64,000 nt of DNA from Buttiauxella sp049686335 (GTDB lineage: Bacteria > Pseudomonadota > Gammaproteobacteria > Enterobacterales > Enterobacteriaceae). Shown piece after piece: positions 53,779 through 61,108 of this stretch. The notes under the pieces are model-generated. The model was not told the DNA's origin. It saw nothing but the letters and a program-made list of their open reading frames with translations, and ran no database searches. The stretch covers positions 1-64,000 of the forward strand of contig NZ_JBAVHX010000039.1 in assembly GCF_049686335.1 (NCBI RefSeq). Reading direction: 5' to 3'. A program made the position numbers and the translations under genes. Position 1 is the first letter of the stretch. Each line of letters begins with the position of its first letter.

Positions 53779-54315
53779 ATGGCCAGCAGAGGCGTAAACA
53801 AGGTGATTCTCGTCGGGAATCTGGGTCAAGACCCGGAAGTACGCTACATGCCAAATGGTGGCGCAGTTGCCAACATTACTCTGGCCACGTCAGAGTCCTG
53901 GCGCGATAAGCAAACCGGCGAAACCAAAGAAAAGACTGAATGGCACCGTGTAGTGCTGTTCGGCAAACTGGCAGAAGTCGCGGGTGAATACCTGCGTAAA
54001 GGCTCCCAGGTTTATATCGAAGGTGCATTGCAGACGCGTAAATGGACTGACCAGGCTGGCGTTGAAAAATACACTACCGAAGTCGTGGTTAACGTTGGCG
54101 GCACCATGCAAATGTTGGGTGGCCGTGCAGCAGGCGGTGCTCCAGCAGGTGGCGGTAACCCAGGTCAGCAGCAAGGTGGTTGGGGTCAGCCTCAGCAACC
54201 GCAGCAGGGTGGCAACCAGTTCAGCGGCGGCGCGCAAGCTCGTCCGCAGCAGAGCGCACCAGCGCCATCTAACAATGAACCACCAATGGACTTTGACGAC
54301 GATATTCCATTCTGA
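53779..54315 (+). CDS. ssb: Single-stranded DNA-binding protein
   Basis: Tetrameric SSB coats single-stranded DNA in replication, repair and recombination. 178 residues, the E. coli length. OB fold in the first ~112 residues (NKVILVGNLGQDPEVRYMPN, TEWHRVVLFGKLAEVAGEYL, VYIEGALQTRKWTD). A Gly/Gln/Pro-rich linker follows. The acidic tip MDFDDDIPF is intact for partner binding. Start follows CAGGAGACACGATC. Confidence 0.99.
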   Translation: MASRGVNKVILVGNLGQDPEVRYMPNGGAVANITLATSESWRDKQTGETKEKTEWHRVVLFGKLAEVAGEYLRKGSQVYIEGALQTRKWTDQAGVEKYTTEVVVNVGGTMQMLGGRAAGGAPAGGGNPGQQQGGWGQPQQPQQGGNQFSGGAQARPQQSAPAPSNNEPPMDFDDDIPF

Positions 54316-54340
54316 TAACTGGAATAAAACGTGATTTAAA

Positions 54341-54366
54341 AACCTCGCATAGGCGGGGTTTTTTTT
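54341..54366 (+). terminator. ssb terminator
   Basis: AACCTCGC-ATAG-GCGGGGTT followed by a run of T. Confidence 0.92.
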
Positions 54367-54504
54367 CAGCTAAATTAACGACATGAAAATCACATAAGTA
54401 ATCTGAATGCATGCCATCTCACTATAAGTAATCCAACTTGCATTAAAACGTTATCCAGCTAAGTTGTTTTGTGCAAACACAATATAACTCCACCGGAGAA
54501 CAGC

Positions 54505-55683
54505 ATGACGGATTTCGTTATTCCAGAAATAAAAGCATCTGAAGCTGAGATGATAGCAATACGGCATTATCTCCATGCTAATCCAGAATTAAGTCTGGAG
54601 GAGTTTAAAACCAGCGACTTAGTGGCGCAGCAACTTGAAACCTGGGGCTACCAGGTCACGCGGGGTATTGGCACCACGGGGGTTGTCGGGACGTTGAAAA
54701 AAGGCGACTCCACGAAATCTATCGGCCTGCGTGCTGACATGGATGCGCTGCCCATCTTTGAAGAAACCAATTTACCGTGGGCGAGTACTGTGCCTGGGAA
54801 AATGCATGCCTGCGGCCATGATGGCCACACCACCATTCTATTAGCGGCAGCAAAATATATTGCCTCACCAGCCTGTGAATTTAACGGCACTGTGCACCTT
54901 ATTTTCCAGCCAGCCGAAGAAGCGATCGGCGGTGCGGACTTAATGATTAAAGATGGGCTGTTCGACCGTTTCCCATGTGACCGCGTATTTGCGTTGCATA
55001 ACATGCCCGGTTTACCGACAGGCAAACTAGGGTTTTATTCCGGCAATTTTATGGCCTCGGCGGATACAGTAAAAATCACCATTAAAGGTTACGGCGGCCA
55101 TGGCGCTTACCCGCAACGTACTGTTGATCCCATCGTGACGGGCGCGGCGTTAATCACCGCGCTGCAAACTATTGTTTCGCGCAATGTGACGCCCGGTGAA
55201 ACGGCCATTGTGACCGTCGGGACTTTCCAGTCCGGTATCGCCTCGAACGTTATTCCGGATAGTGCGGTAATGGAATTAACCGTGCGTGCCATGAAACCAG
55301 AAATCCGCGATCTATTAATTAAAAGAATTGAAGAATTAGCTGATCTGACGACGAAGAGCTTTGGCGCGAGTTGTGATGTGGAAGTTTATGATTCTTATCC
55401 GGTGCTGATTAACGATGATGAACAAACTGCCTTTGCCCGCGAGCTGGCTGTCGAATGCTTTGGTAAAGATGCCGTGCTCGATAAAGTGCTCCCTTCAACG
55501 GGTAGTGAAGATTTTGCCTTTATGCTGCAAGAAAGACCGGGCAGTTATTTCTTATTAGGCAATGGAGAAAAGGGCGATAAAGGCGGCTGTATGGTGCATA
55601 ACCCGGGGTATGATTTTAATGATGATATTATTTCAACCGGCGCATCATTCTTTTCTCGTTTAGTGCAAACCTATTGTCGTTAA
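54505..55683 (+). CDS. M20 family amidohydrolase (hippurate hydrolase-like)
   Basis: A 392-residue cytoplasmic metallohydrolase of the M20D group, related to hippurate hydrolases and N-acyl- or IAA-amino acid hydrolases. Metal ligands are visible: GLRADMDALPI, HACGHDGHTT (Cys103, His105), FQPAEEAIGG (Glu138/139), LHNMPG (His165) and a C-terminal GCMVHNPGYDFND. The dimerisation/lid domain occupies about residues 180-295 (GYGGHGAYPQRTVDPI). No signal peptide. Start ATG 54505 after CACCGGAGAACAGC. Fifteen bases separate its stop from a periplasmic binding-protein gene, so the two are almost certainly cotranscribed. Likely job: release an amino acid from an acylated or conjugated form. Not found here in E. 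coli K-12. Confidence 0.9.
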   Translation: MTDFVIPEIKASEAEMIAIRHYLHANPELSLEEFKTSDLVAQQLETWGYQVTRGIGTTGVVGTLKKGDSTKSIGLRADMDALPIFEETNLPWASTVPGKMHACGHDGHTTILLAAAKYIASPACEFNGTVHLIFQPAEEAIGGADLMIKDGLFDRFPCDRVFALHNMPGLPTGKLGFYSGNFMASADTVKITIKGYGGHGAYPQRTVDPIVTGAALITALQTIVSRNVTPGETAIVTVGTFQSGIASNVIPDSAVMELTVRAMKPEIRDLLIKRIEELADLTTKSFGASCDVEVYDSYPVLINDDEQTAFARELAVECFGKDAVLDKVLPSTGSEDFAFMLQERPGSYFLLGNGEKGDKGGCMVHNPGYDFNDDIISTGASFFSRLVQTYCR

Positions 55684-55698
55684 TTCACTGGAGCTACT

Positions 55699-56475
55699 AT
55701 GAAGAAATATATTCTACCGTTGATGGCTCTGCTGGCGACAAGTTCGGCCCTGGCAAATAATATTAAAGAAATCCGTTTTGGCGTTGACCCAACATTTGCT
55801 CCCTTTGAATCGAAAGATGCGACTGGGAAAGTTGTTGGGTTTGATATTGATTTGGGGAATGCTATTTGCGCGAAACTTCAGGCCAAATGTGTTTGGGTTG
55901 AAAATAACTTCGATGCGATTATTCCTGCACTGCAGGCGAGAAAGTTTGACGCTATTCTTTCCGGTATGTATATGACCGAGAAACGCAAACAGCAAATTGC
56001 CTTTACGGACAAAATTTATAACGGTCCGGTATTCCTTGTCGCCCATAAAAACACGCCAATAAAAGCAGATGTTGAGCAACTGAAGGGCAAAACCATCGGT
56101 GTGGAACAAGGTTCAGCCCAGGAAACCTTCGCCAACAAAAACTGGCGTAGTGCGGGTGTGAATGTTGTCGCTTATCAGGGCGCGGATATGGTGGTACGAG
56201 ATTTAGAATCCGGGCGCATAGACGGCGCGGTGCTTTCTGGCGTCATGGCTGAATACAGTTTCCTTAAAAAACCGCAGGGCAAGGATTTTGCTTTTGTCGG
56301 TGGCGCATTGCAGGATCCTGAATTATTCGATGCGGGTGCCGCGATTGGCTTGCGTAAAGATGACACGGAGTTGCGCGAAGCACTGAATGGCGCGATTAGC
56401 CAGATCCTCGCCGATGGAACCTACAAAAAACTGGCGGCAAAATACTTTAGTTTTGATATCTACTCAGGAACCTGA
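55699..56475 (+). CDS. Periplasmic amino-acid-binding protein (ABC type, family 3)
   Basis: A 258-residue exported solute-binding protein. Signal peptide KKYILPLMALLATSSALA precedes NNIKEIRFGVDPTFAPFESK. The family-3 signature is VVGFDIDLGNAICAKL; the hinge and ligand regions FDAIIPALQARKFDAILSGM and GKTIGVEQGSAQETF resemble lysine/arginine/ornithine and histidine binding proteins (HisJ, ArtJ). No permease or ATPase gene lies nearby, so it must share a transporter elsewhere (for example a His or Art type) or act as a sensor. Paired with the upstream amidohydrolase; ribosome site TTCACTGGAGCTACT. Confidence 0.9.
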   Translation: MKKYILPLMALLATSSALANNIKEIRFGVDPTFAPFESKDATGKVVGFDIDLGNAICAKLQAKCVWVENNFDAIIPALQARKFDAILSGMYMTEKRKQQIAFTDKIYNGPVFLVAHKNTPIKADVEQLKGKTIGVEQGSAQETFANKNWRSAGVNVVAYQGADMVVRDLESGRIDGAVLSGVMAEYSFLKKPQGKDFAFVGGALQDPELFDAGAAIGLRKDDTELREALNGAISQILADGTYKKLAAKYFSFDIYSGT

Positions 56476-56511
56476 CCGTTTCCATCAAAAGCTGTAGATT
56501 CACAAAAACAA

Positions 56512-56535
56512 AAAAGGCCTCGAAAGAGGCCTTTT
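56512..56535. terminator. Bidirectional terminator between the binding-protein gene and yjcB
   Basis: AAAAGGCCTC-GAAA-GAGGCCTTTT, a perfect 10-bp stem with A and T flanks, between convergent genes. Confidence 0.93.
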
Positions 56536-56570
56536 ACATTTTCAAAACAGACTCGTTTAACTCAGACCCA

Positions 56571-56852
56571 TCAGGTCATCACCATCGGCCATTCTGGCGG
56601 GGTATGGCTTGAGATCTCAATCATGATGTCTTTAAACGATGCCCAGATGACCGGGAAATCCGTCCACTCCAGCCCTAGCAAACCCGTCGCAAACCATAAA
56701 GCAGAAGCTATCCCCAGCATACTGCTGACGATGGCAAAAAACGTGTAATCGGATTTGCGAAACTGGATATTCAACGTGCTAGCTACAAACATCAACACCG
56801 CACTGACTAATGGCCAGCGCATTAATAGAACGCTGGTAGTGATTGCCGCCAT
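56571..56852 (-). CDS. yjcB: Inner-membrane protein YjcB
   Basis: A 93-residue protein with two or three hydrophobic segments (LLMRWPLVSAVLMFVASTL, TFFAIVSSMLGIASALWFAT), the same length as E. coli YjcB and ending PPEWPMVMT. Function unknown. ATG 56852 follows AAGGAAC; an ATG 66 bases upstream adds non-conserved residues. E. coli pdeC (yjcC), which follows yjcB there, is absent; the 237 bases to the soxS stop contain no supportable gene. Confidence 0.88.
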   Translation of the reverse strand: MAAITTSVLLMRWPLVSAVLMFVASTLNIQFRKSDYTFFAIVSSMLGIASALWFATGLLGLEWTDFPVIWASFKDIMIEISSHTPPEWPMVMT

Positions 56853-57089
56853 GGAAATTGTTCCTTTATCACATAACTCATTACGCTCAACGGTTATGCG
56901 CGACACAAGGCGCAGCAATTACAGCACAGAGACCGTCTGGAAATGAGTGGGTACAGAAAATGTAAGAAGATTCCTGTTACACAGGATGTGTGAACTATAT
57001 CACATTTGTTCTTTTAATCACCACTTTTGCAGTGCATTTTCTGTTCCGTTTTATTCATGTACTAAAGGACAAATTTCTGGCAAAGCGCG

Positions 57090-57413
57090 TCAGGCGTGAT
57101 GGCGATAGTCAGTTGGGGTGCGGTCAAACTCACGGCGAAAAACACGTGAAAAGGTCTGCTGGGAGACATAACCGTAGTCCATCGCAATATCAAAAATCGG
57201 GCGTCGAGTGTTGCGTAACTCTTTTGCCGCCATTAATAAACGACGCTGACGAATGTATTCGCCCAGGGTCTGGCGCTTCACTGTACGGAACATCCGTTGC
57301 AGATACCATTTTGAATAACCAGATTTTTTTGCCACAACATCAATGTTCAGCGGTTGATCAATGTGATCGTCAATCCATTCAGTCAAAGTTTGAATAATAT
57401 CCTGATGTGCCAT
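57090..57413 (-). CDS. soxS: Superoxide response regulator SoxS
   Basis: AraC/XylS-family activator of the superoxide regulon (sodA, zwf, fpr, nfo and others). 107 residues, the E. coli length: only the two helix-turn-helix motifs, IDVVAKKSGYSKWYLQRMF and IFDIAMDYGYVSQQTFSRVF. Synthesis is driven by oxidised SoxR bound in the soxS/soxR gap. Confidence 0.98.
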   Translation of the reverse strand: MAHQDIIQTLTEWIDDHIDQPLNIDVVAKKSGYSKWYLQRMFRTVKRQTLGEYIRQRRLLMAAKELRNTRRPIFDIAMDYGYVSQQTFSRVFRREFDRTPTDYRHHA

Positions 57414-57469
57414 ACGCCATCCTCAAGCCCGATTTCAATTAGCAGGTTCTGTTGGCTGCGAGTATAATT

Positions 57470-57487
57470 CCTCAAGTTAACTTGAGG
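57470..57487. promoter_or_regulatory. SoxR operator between soxS and soxR
   Basis: CCTCAAGTTAACTTGAGG is a perfect 18-base palindrome identical to the known SoxR site. It lies between the soxS -35 and -10 regions by E. coli precedent. Confidence 0.96.
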
Positions 57488-57498
57488 TAAAGACCATT

Positions 57499-57954
57499 TT
57501 GGAAAAGAAATCACCCCGATTTAAATCTTTGCTCAGCCCAGGTGAAGTGGCGAAGCGCAGCGGCGTGGCAGTTTCAGCGTTGCACTTTTATGAAAGCAAA
57601 GGGCTCATCAAAAGCGTACGTAATAGCGGAAACCAACGGCGCTACACGCGTGATGTGCTGCGAAACGTGGCCATTATTAAAATTGCGCAGCGCATTGGTA
57701 TTCCTCTGGCGACGATTGGTGAAGAATTTGGTGTGCTGCCTGACGGGCATAAAATTAATAAAAACGACTGGAAGAAGATGTCGTCGCAATGGCGCGAAGA
57801 ACTCGATCGACGCATCGATACGCTCACGGCTTTACGTGATGAGTTGAATGGCTGTATTGGTTGCGGCTGTCTGTCCGGTGCGGATTGTCCATTACGAAAT
57901 CCTGGCGACAAACTCGGCGAACAGGGGACGGGCGCGCGTCTTCTGGAAGATTAG
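57499..57954 (+). CDS. soxR: Redox-sensitive regulator SoxR
   Basis: MerR-family [2Fe-2S] activator of soxS; oxidation of the cluster switches the soxS promoter on. 151 residues. N-terminal helix-turn-helix LSPGEVAKRSGVAVSALHFY, long dimerisation helix, and cluster cysteines Cys119, Cys122, Cys124 and Cys130 in CIGCGCLSGADC. The ATG lies 12 bases after the SoxR palindrome with little room for a Shine-Dalgarno, as in E. coli. Confidence 0.98.
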   Translation: MEKKSPRFKSLLSPGEVAKRSGVAVSALHFYESKGLIKSVRNSGNQRRYTRDVLRNVAIIKIAQRIGIPLATIGEEFGVLPDGHKINKNDWKKMSSQWREELDRRIDTLTALRDELNGCIGCGCLSGADCPLRNPGDKLGEQGTGARLLED

Positions 57955-57994
57955 AAATGGCAGTTAAATGTCATTATGTGACAGATGTGACAGC

Positions 57995-58136
57995 AAAACT
58001 AAAGCGCCCAACTTCGGCGCTTTAGTTTGTTCCCGGTCTTTGTCTTTCGATCTATCCCGCTTTTCGCAAGGAGGGTTTCCCCCGACATCAGCGTCCCTCA
58101 ATCACACTTTCTCAGGAGGTTCCGGATTGCGCTGAC
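57995..58136 (-). ncRNA. ryjA: RyjA-like small RNA
   Basis: On the minus strand, a promoter (58143-58170) would start transcription near 58136, and the terminator hairpin with TTTT ends it at ~57995. The ~142 nt product is the size of E. coli RyjA (140 nt), which is encoded at this position next to soxR on the opposite strand. Internal features include GGAACCTCCTGAG and GTCGGGGGAAACCCTCC. Assignment rests on position, size and promoter/terminator logic. Confidence 0.7.
57999..58025. terminator. Bidirectional terminator of soxR and the small RNA
   Basis: ACTAAAGCGCC-CAACTTC-GGCGCTTTAGT, a perfect 11-bp stem with T-rich sequence on both sides (TTTG on plus, TTTTGC on minus). Confidence 0.93.
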
Positions 58137-58142
58137 AACTTA

Positions 58143-58170
58143 AGTGTAGATCCCCTCTGGCAAGTTTCAA
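58143..58170 (-). promoter_or_regulatory. Sigma-70 promoter of the RyjA-like RNA
   Basis: Minus strand TTGAAA (58165-58170), 16-base spacer, TACACT (58143-58148); start expected ~7 bases downstream. Confidence 0.65.
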
Positions 58171-58262
58171 GGTTATTTGAGTATTTTTTATACAGCACTA
58201 ATACTCCACATTTTGCGCTTTTACCTATAGTTAACTCATCTTGCTAAACAGAAGGTTAACTC

Positions 58263-58928
58263 ATGCTTATCGTTCATCATCTCAATAACTCTCGCTCGCA
58301 ACGTATCTTATGGATGCTTGAGGAGCTGCAGGTGCCCTACCAGATTGTTCGCTATCAGCGCGAATCCACCATGCTGGCGCCAGAGTCGTTAAAAGCTGTG
58401 CACCCATTAGGGAAGTCACCGGTGGTGGAAGATAACGGCAATATCCTCGCGGAGTCCGGGGCAATCATTGAATATCTGCAAGAAACCTACGATCTCGAGA
58501 GCCGCTTCAAACCGATTTCCAGCGAAGATAAATTGCGTTATCGCTTTTGGCTGCATTACGCCGAAGGATCGTTAATGCCACTATTAATGATGAAACTGGT
58601 GTTTGGTAGCCTGGGTAAAGAGCCAGTGCCGTGGTTGCTGCGTCCGGTGGGTAATTTGTTGGGGCAAGGCGTGCAAAAGGCGTATCTGAATAAACAGATT
58701 CTGACGCATGCGCGTTATCTCGAAGATTCACTGCAAAAAAATCCGTGGTTTGCAGGCCAGGCATTCAGTGCCGCGGATATTCAAATGAGTTTCCCGGTCG
58801 TTGCGTTACTGTCTCGCGGTGGCATCAACGATTTACCTAATCTGCAAAACTGGTTTAATACCATACAACTACGTCCGGCCTGGCAGCGAGCGATAGAACA
58901 GGGTGGGCCATTCGAGATCCCAGGATAA
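58263..58928 (+). CDS. Glutathione S-transferase
   Basis: A 221-residue cytosolic glutathione transferase of a bacterial beta/theta-like group. N-terminal thioredoxin fold with HLNNSRSQRILWMLEEL (Ser/Asn glutathione contacts) and the cis-Pro turn GKSPVVEDNGNILAESGAII. The C-terminal helical domain includes WFAGQAFSAADIQMSFPV, the conserved N-capping box. Substrate unknown. Salmonella and relatives have a similar gene next to soxR, whereas E. coli K-12 does not. ATG follows CAGAAGGTTAACTC. Confidence 0.93.
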   Translation: MLIVHHLNNSRSQRILWMLEELQVPYQIVRYQRESTMLAPESLKAVHPLGKSPVVEDNGNILAESGAIIEYLQETYDLESRFKPISSEDKLRYRFWLHYAEGSLMPLLMMKLVFGSLGKEPVPWLLRPVGNLLGQGVQKAYLNKQILTHARYLEDSLQKNPWFAGQAFSAADIQMSFPVVALLSRGGINDLPNLQNWFNTIQLRPAWQRAIEQGGPFEIPG

Positions 58929-59127
58929 TATCCGTCATCCTTCAATTTGCCTCTTTGTTGGCTACGTTCACGCGCCCGACAAATCTGCCGGGAGCAGATT
59001 TGAACGCTGTTAACAGCGCCCCGAAGGGGTGAGGCCCATGGATGGGCCGAATAATCACTTAATTATGTAAGCTCATCGGGACTTGTTCTCTTGCTGCCGC
59101 GATGCAAATCGAATTATTCAGGATATT
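58927..59127. repeat. ERIC element with a ~73-bp internal insertion
   Basis: Outer ERIC arms are AATATCCGTCATCCTTCAAT and CGAATTATTCAGGATATT; the right core GTAAGCTCATCGGG is intact. Between CGCCCGA and ATAATCACTT lies an extra ~73 bases (58978-59050) made of three hairpins: AAATCTG/CAGATTT, CGCTGTTAACAGCG and GGCCCATGGATGGGCC. Total 201 bp against ~127 for a normal ERIC. Confidence 0.9.
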
Positions 59128-59509
59128 GAGTTCATATCTATTCAAAACTCCTATGAGTCAGGAAAATTCATTACCGGTATCTTGCAGGATTGTTGCTAAA
59201 TTGCGCATCGACGATAACGTTTGCGCATGAGGTGGCGATAATTTCGCCGGCTAACGCTTTTTTCAGCAAAAAGCGGCAAAGTTCGGTTGAAAATCCATGT
59301 AAGAAGGCCGGATAATCGTTTGCCTTAATTTTTACACCCAGTTTGTATACGCGGAGTTAAACGTTTGCTTTTTTGTGACGCCCCATTTTTGTCATAAATG
59401 CAGCACAGGGATTAATTCGAAGTATTTAAGAATTTAAACGTTTAATCAGCAGTGGATTGTCCACCACGTATACCAACGTAATCATAAAAATCTCAGGGGA
59501 TTTTTCACT
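59128..59509 (+). promoter_or_regulatory. ghxP upstream region with PurR-like sites
   Basis: This 382-base non-coding stretch holds two sequences resembling the PurR operator ACGCAAACGTTTNCNT: ACGATAACGTTTGCGC at 59211-59226 and AGTTAAACGTTTGCTT at 59355-59370. A third, weaker AAACGTTT occurs near 59437. PurR control of the E. coli orthologue is known; which site is used here is not resolved. Confidence 0.55.
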
Positions 59510-60859
59510 ATGTCTAATCATTCTCCGCGTGCAACCGGCGGTATTGATGCCTGGTTCAAAATATCTGCACGTGGTAGTACCGTTCGTCAGGAAGTTGTGG
59601 CGGGTTTAACCACTTTCCTCGCGATGGTGTACTCCGTGATCGTCGTTCCGGGCATGCTCGGTAAAGCAGGATTCCCTCCTGCGGCGGTCTTTGTGGCAAC
59701 TTGCCTGGTAGCCGGTGTCGGCTCTCTTGTGATGGGCCTTTGGGCAAACCTGCCGCTGGCAATTGGTTGCGCCATTTCACTGACTGCTTTTACCGCATTC
59801 AGCCTGGTATTGGGCCAACACATCAGCGTACCTGTTGCGCTGGGCGCCGTCTTCCTGATGGGTGTGCTGTTCACCATCATCTCCGCAACCGGCATTCGAA
59901 GCTGGATTTTGCGTAACTTACCGATGGGCGTTGCGCATGGCACCGGCATCGGTATCGGCCTGTTCCTGCTGCTGATTGCCGCAAACGGCGTCGGTCTGGT
60001 TATCAAAAACCCACTGGACGGTCTGCCAGTCGCTCTTGGCCATTTCGCAAGCTTCCCGGTCATCATGTCTTTGATTGGCCTGGCGGTGATCATTGGTCTG
60101 GAAAAACTGAAAGTCCCGGGCGGCATTCTGCTGACCATTATCGGCATCTCAATTTTCGGCCTGATCTTCGACCCAGCGGTACATTTCTCTGGCATCTTCG
60201 CTATGCCTTCACTGAAAGATGAAGCGGGTAATTCGCTGATTGGTAGCCTGGATATCATGGGCGCACTGAATCCAGTGGTGTTGCCAAGCGTTCTGGCGCT
60301 GGTCATGACGGCGGTATTCGATGCAACGGGCACCATCCGTGCGGTTGCAGGCCAGGCAAATCTGCTGGATAAAGACGGTCAAATCATTGATGGCGGCAAA
60401 GCGCTGACCACCGACTCCCTGAGCTCTGTGTTCTCAGGCCTGGTGGGTGCGGCTCCAGCAGCGGTCTATATCGAATCTGCGGCAGGTACTGCGGCGGGCG
60501 GTAAAACCGGCCTGACAGCTATCACCGTTGGTGTTCTGTTCCTGCTGATTCTGTTCCTTTCTCCGCTCTCTTATCTGGTTCCTGCTTACGCAACCGCTCC
60601 GGCGTTGATGTATGTTGGTCTGTTGATGTTGAGCAACGTTGCAAAAATCGACTTCGCTGATTTCGTTGATGCCATGGCTGGCCTGATTACTGCGGTATTC
60701 ATCGTGCTGACCTGTAACATCGTTACCGGCATCATGATTGGTTTCGCTTCGCTGGTGATTGGCCGCATCGTGTCAGGTGAATGGCGTAAGCTGAATATCG
60801 GCACCGTGGTGATTGCTATCGCTTTGGTCGCGTTCTACGCCGGCGGCTGGGCCATCTAA
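59510..60859 (+). CDS. ghxP: Guanine/hypoxanthine permease GhxP
   Basis: Inner-membrane proton symporter of the NCS2/AzgA group importing guanine and hypoxanthine. 449 residues with about 13 membrane segments. AzgA motifs: RQEVVAGLTTFLAMVYSVIVVPGML, GAAPAAVYIESAAGTAAGGKTGLT and ALVMTAVFDATGTIRAVAGQ (purine-binding Asp/Glu region). Single gene between gst and yjcE; start follows CTCAGGGGATTTTTCACT. Confidence 0.96.
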   Translation: MSNHSPRATGGIDAWFKISARGSTVRQEVVAGLTTFLAMVYSVIVVPGMLGKAGFPPAAVFVATCLVAGVGSLVMGLWANLPLAIGCAISLTAFTAFSLVLGQHISVPVALGAVFLMGVLFTIISATGIRSWILRNLPMGVAHGTGIGIGLFLLLIAANGVGLVIKNPLDGLPVALGHFASFPVIMSLIGLAVIIGLEKLKVPGGILLTIIGISIFGLIFDPAVHFSGIFAMPSLKDEAGNSLIGSLDIMGALNPVVLPSVLALVMTAVFDATGTIRAVAGQANLLDKDGQIIDGGKALTTDSLSSVFSGLVGAAPAAVYIESAAGTAAGGKTGLTAITVGVLFLLILFLSPLSYLVPAYATAPALMYVGLLMLSNVAKIDFADFVDAMAGLITAVFIVLTCNIVTGIMIGFASLVIGRIVSGEWRKLNIGTVVIAIALVAFYAGGWAI

Positions 60860-60869
60860 GTTATCGTTA

Positions 60870-60947
60870 TGTCGGATGACGCTTACGCTTATCCGACCTA
60901 CGTAATGCAGCATTTGTAGGGTGGATAAGCGTAAGCGTCATCCACCA
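60870..60947. repeat. Pair of REP-like palindromes after ghxP
   Basis: GTCGGATGACGCTTACGCTT..ATCCGACCTACG followed by inverted GTAGGGTGGATAAGCGTAAG..CGTCATCCACC. Confidence 0.87.
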
Positions 60948-61108
60948 GTAATTCGGGTGGGAAGTTCAAACTTTCCCACCCTTCAAACCCCTCCAACAAC
61001 AACCTCAACTCACTTCCTGTTTCCTTACTGTGTAAAAAGTTGTTTTACTATTGGGTATAACAACATCCTGCATAAAGGGTTTCACAAAACACCGCGACTA
61101 AGGAAAGC

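Noticed and set aside
59587..60336. 249-codon open frame antisense to ghxP
   Set aside because: Shadow frame rich in Pro/Arg/Met typical of antisense to a hydrophobic transporter gene.
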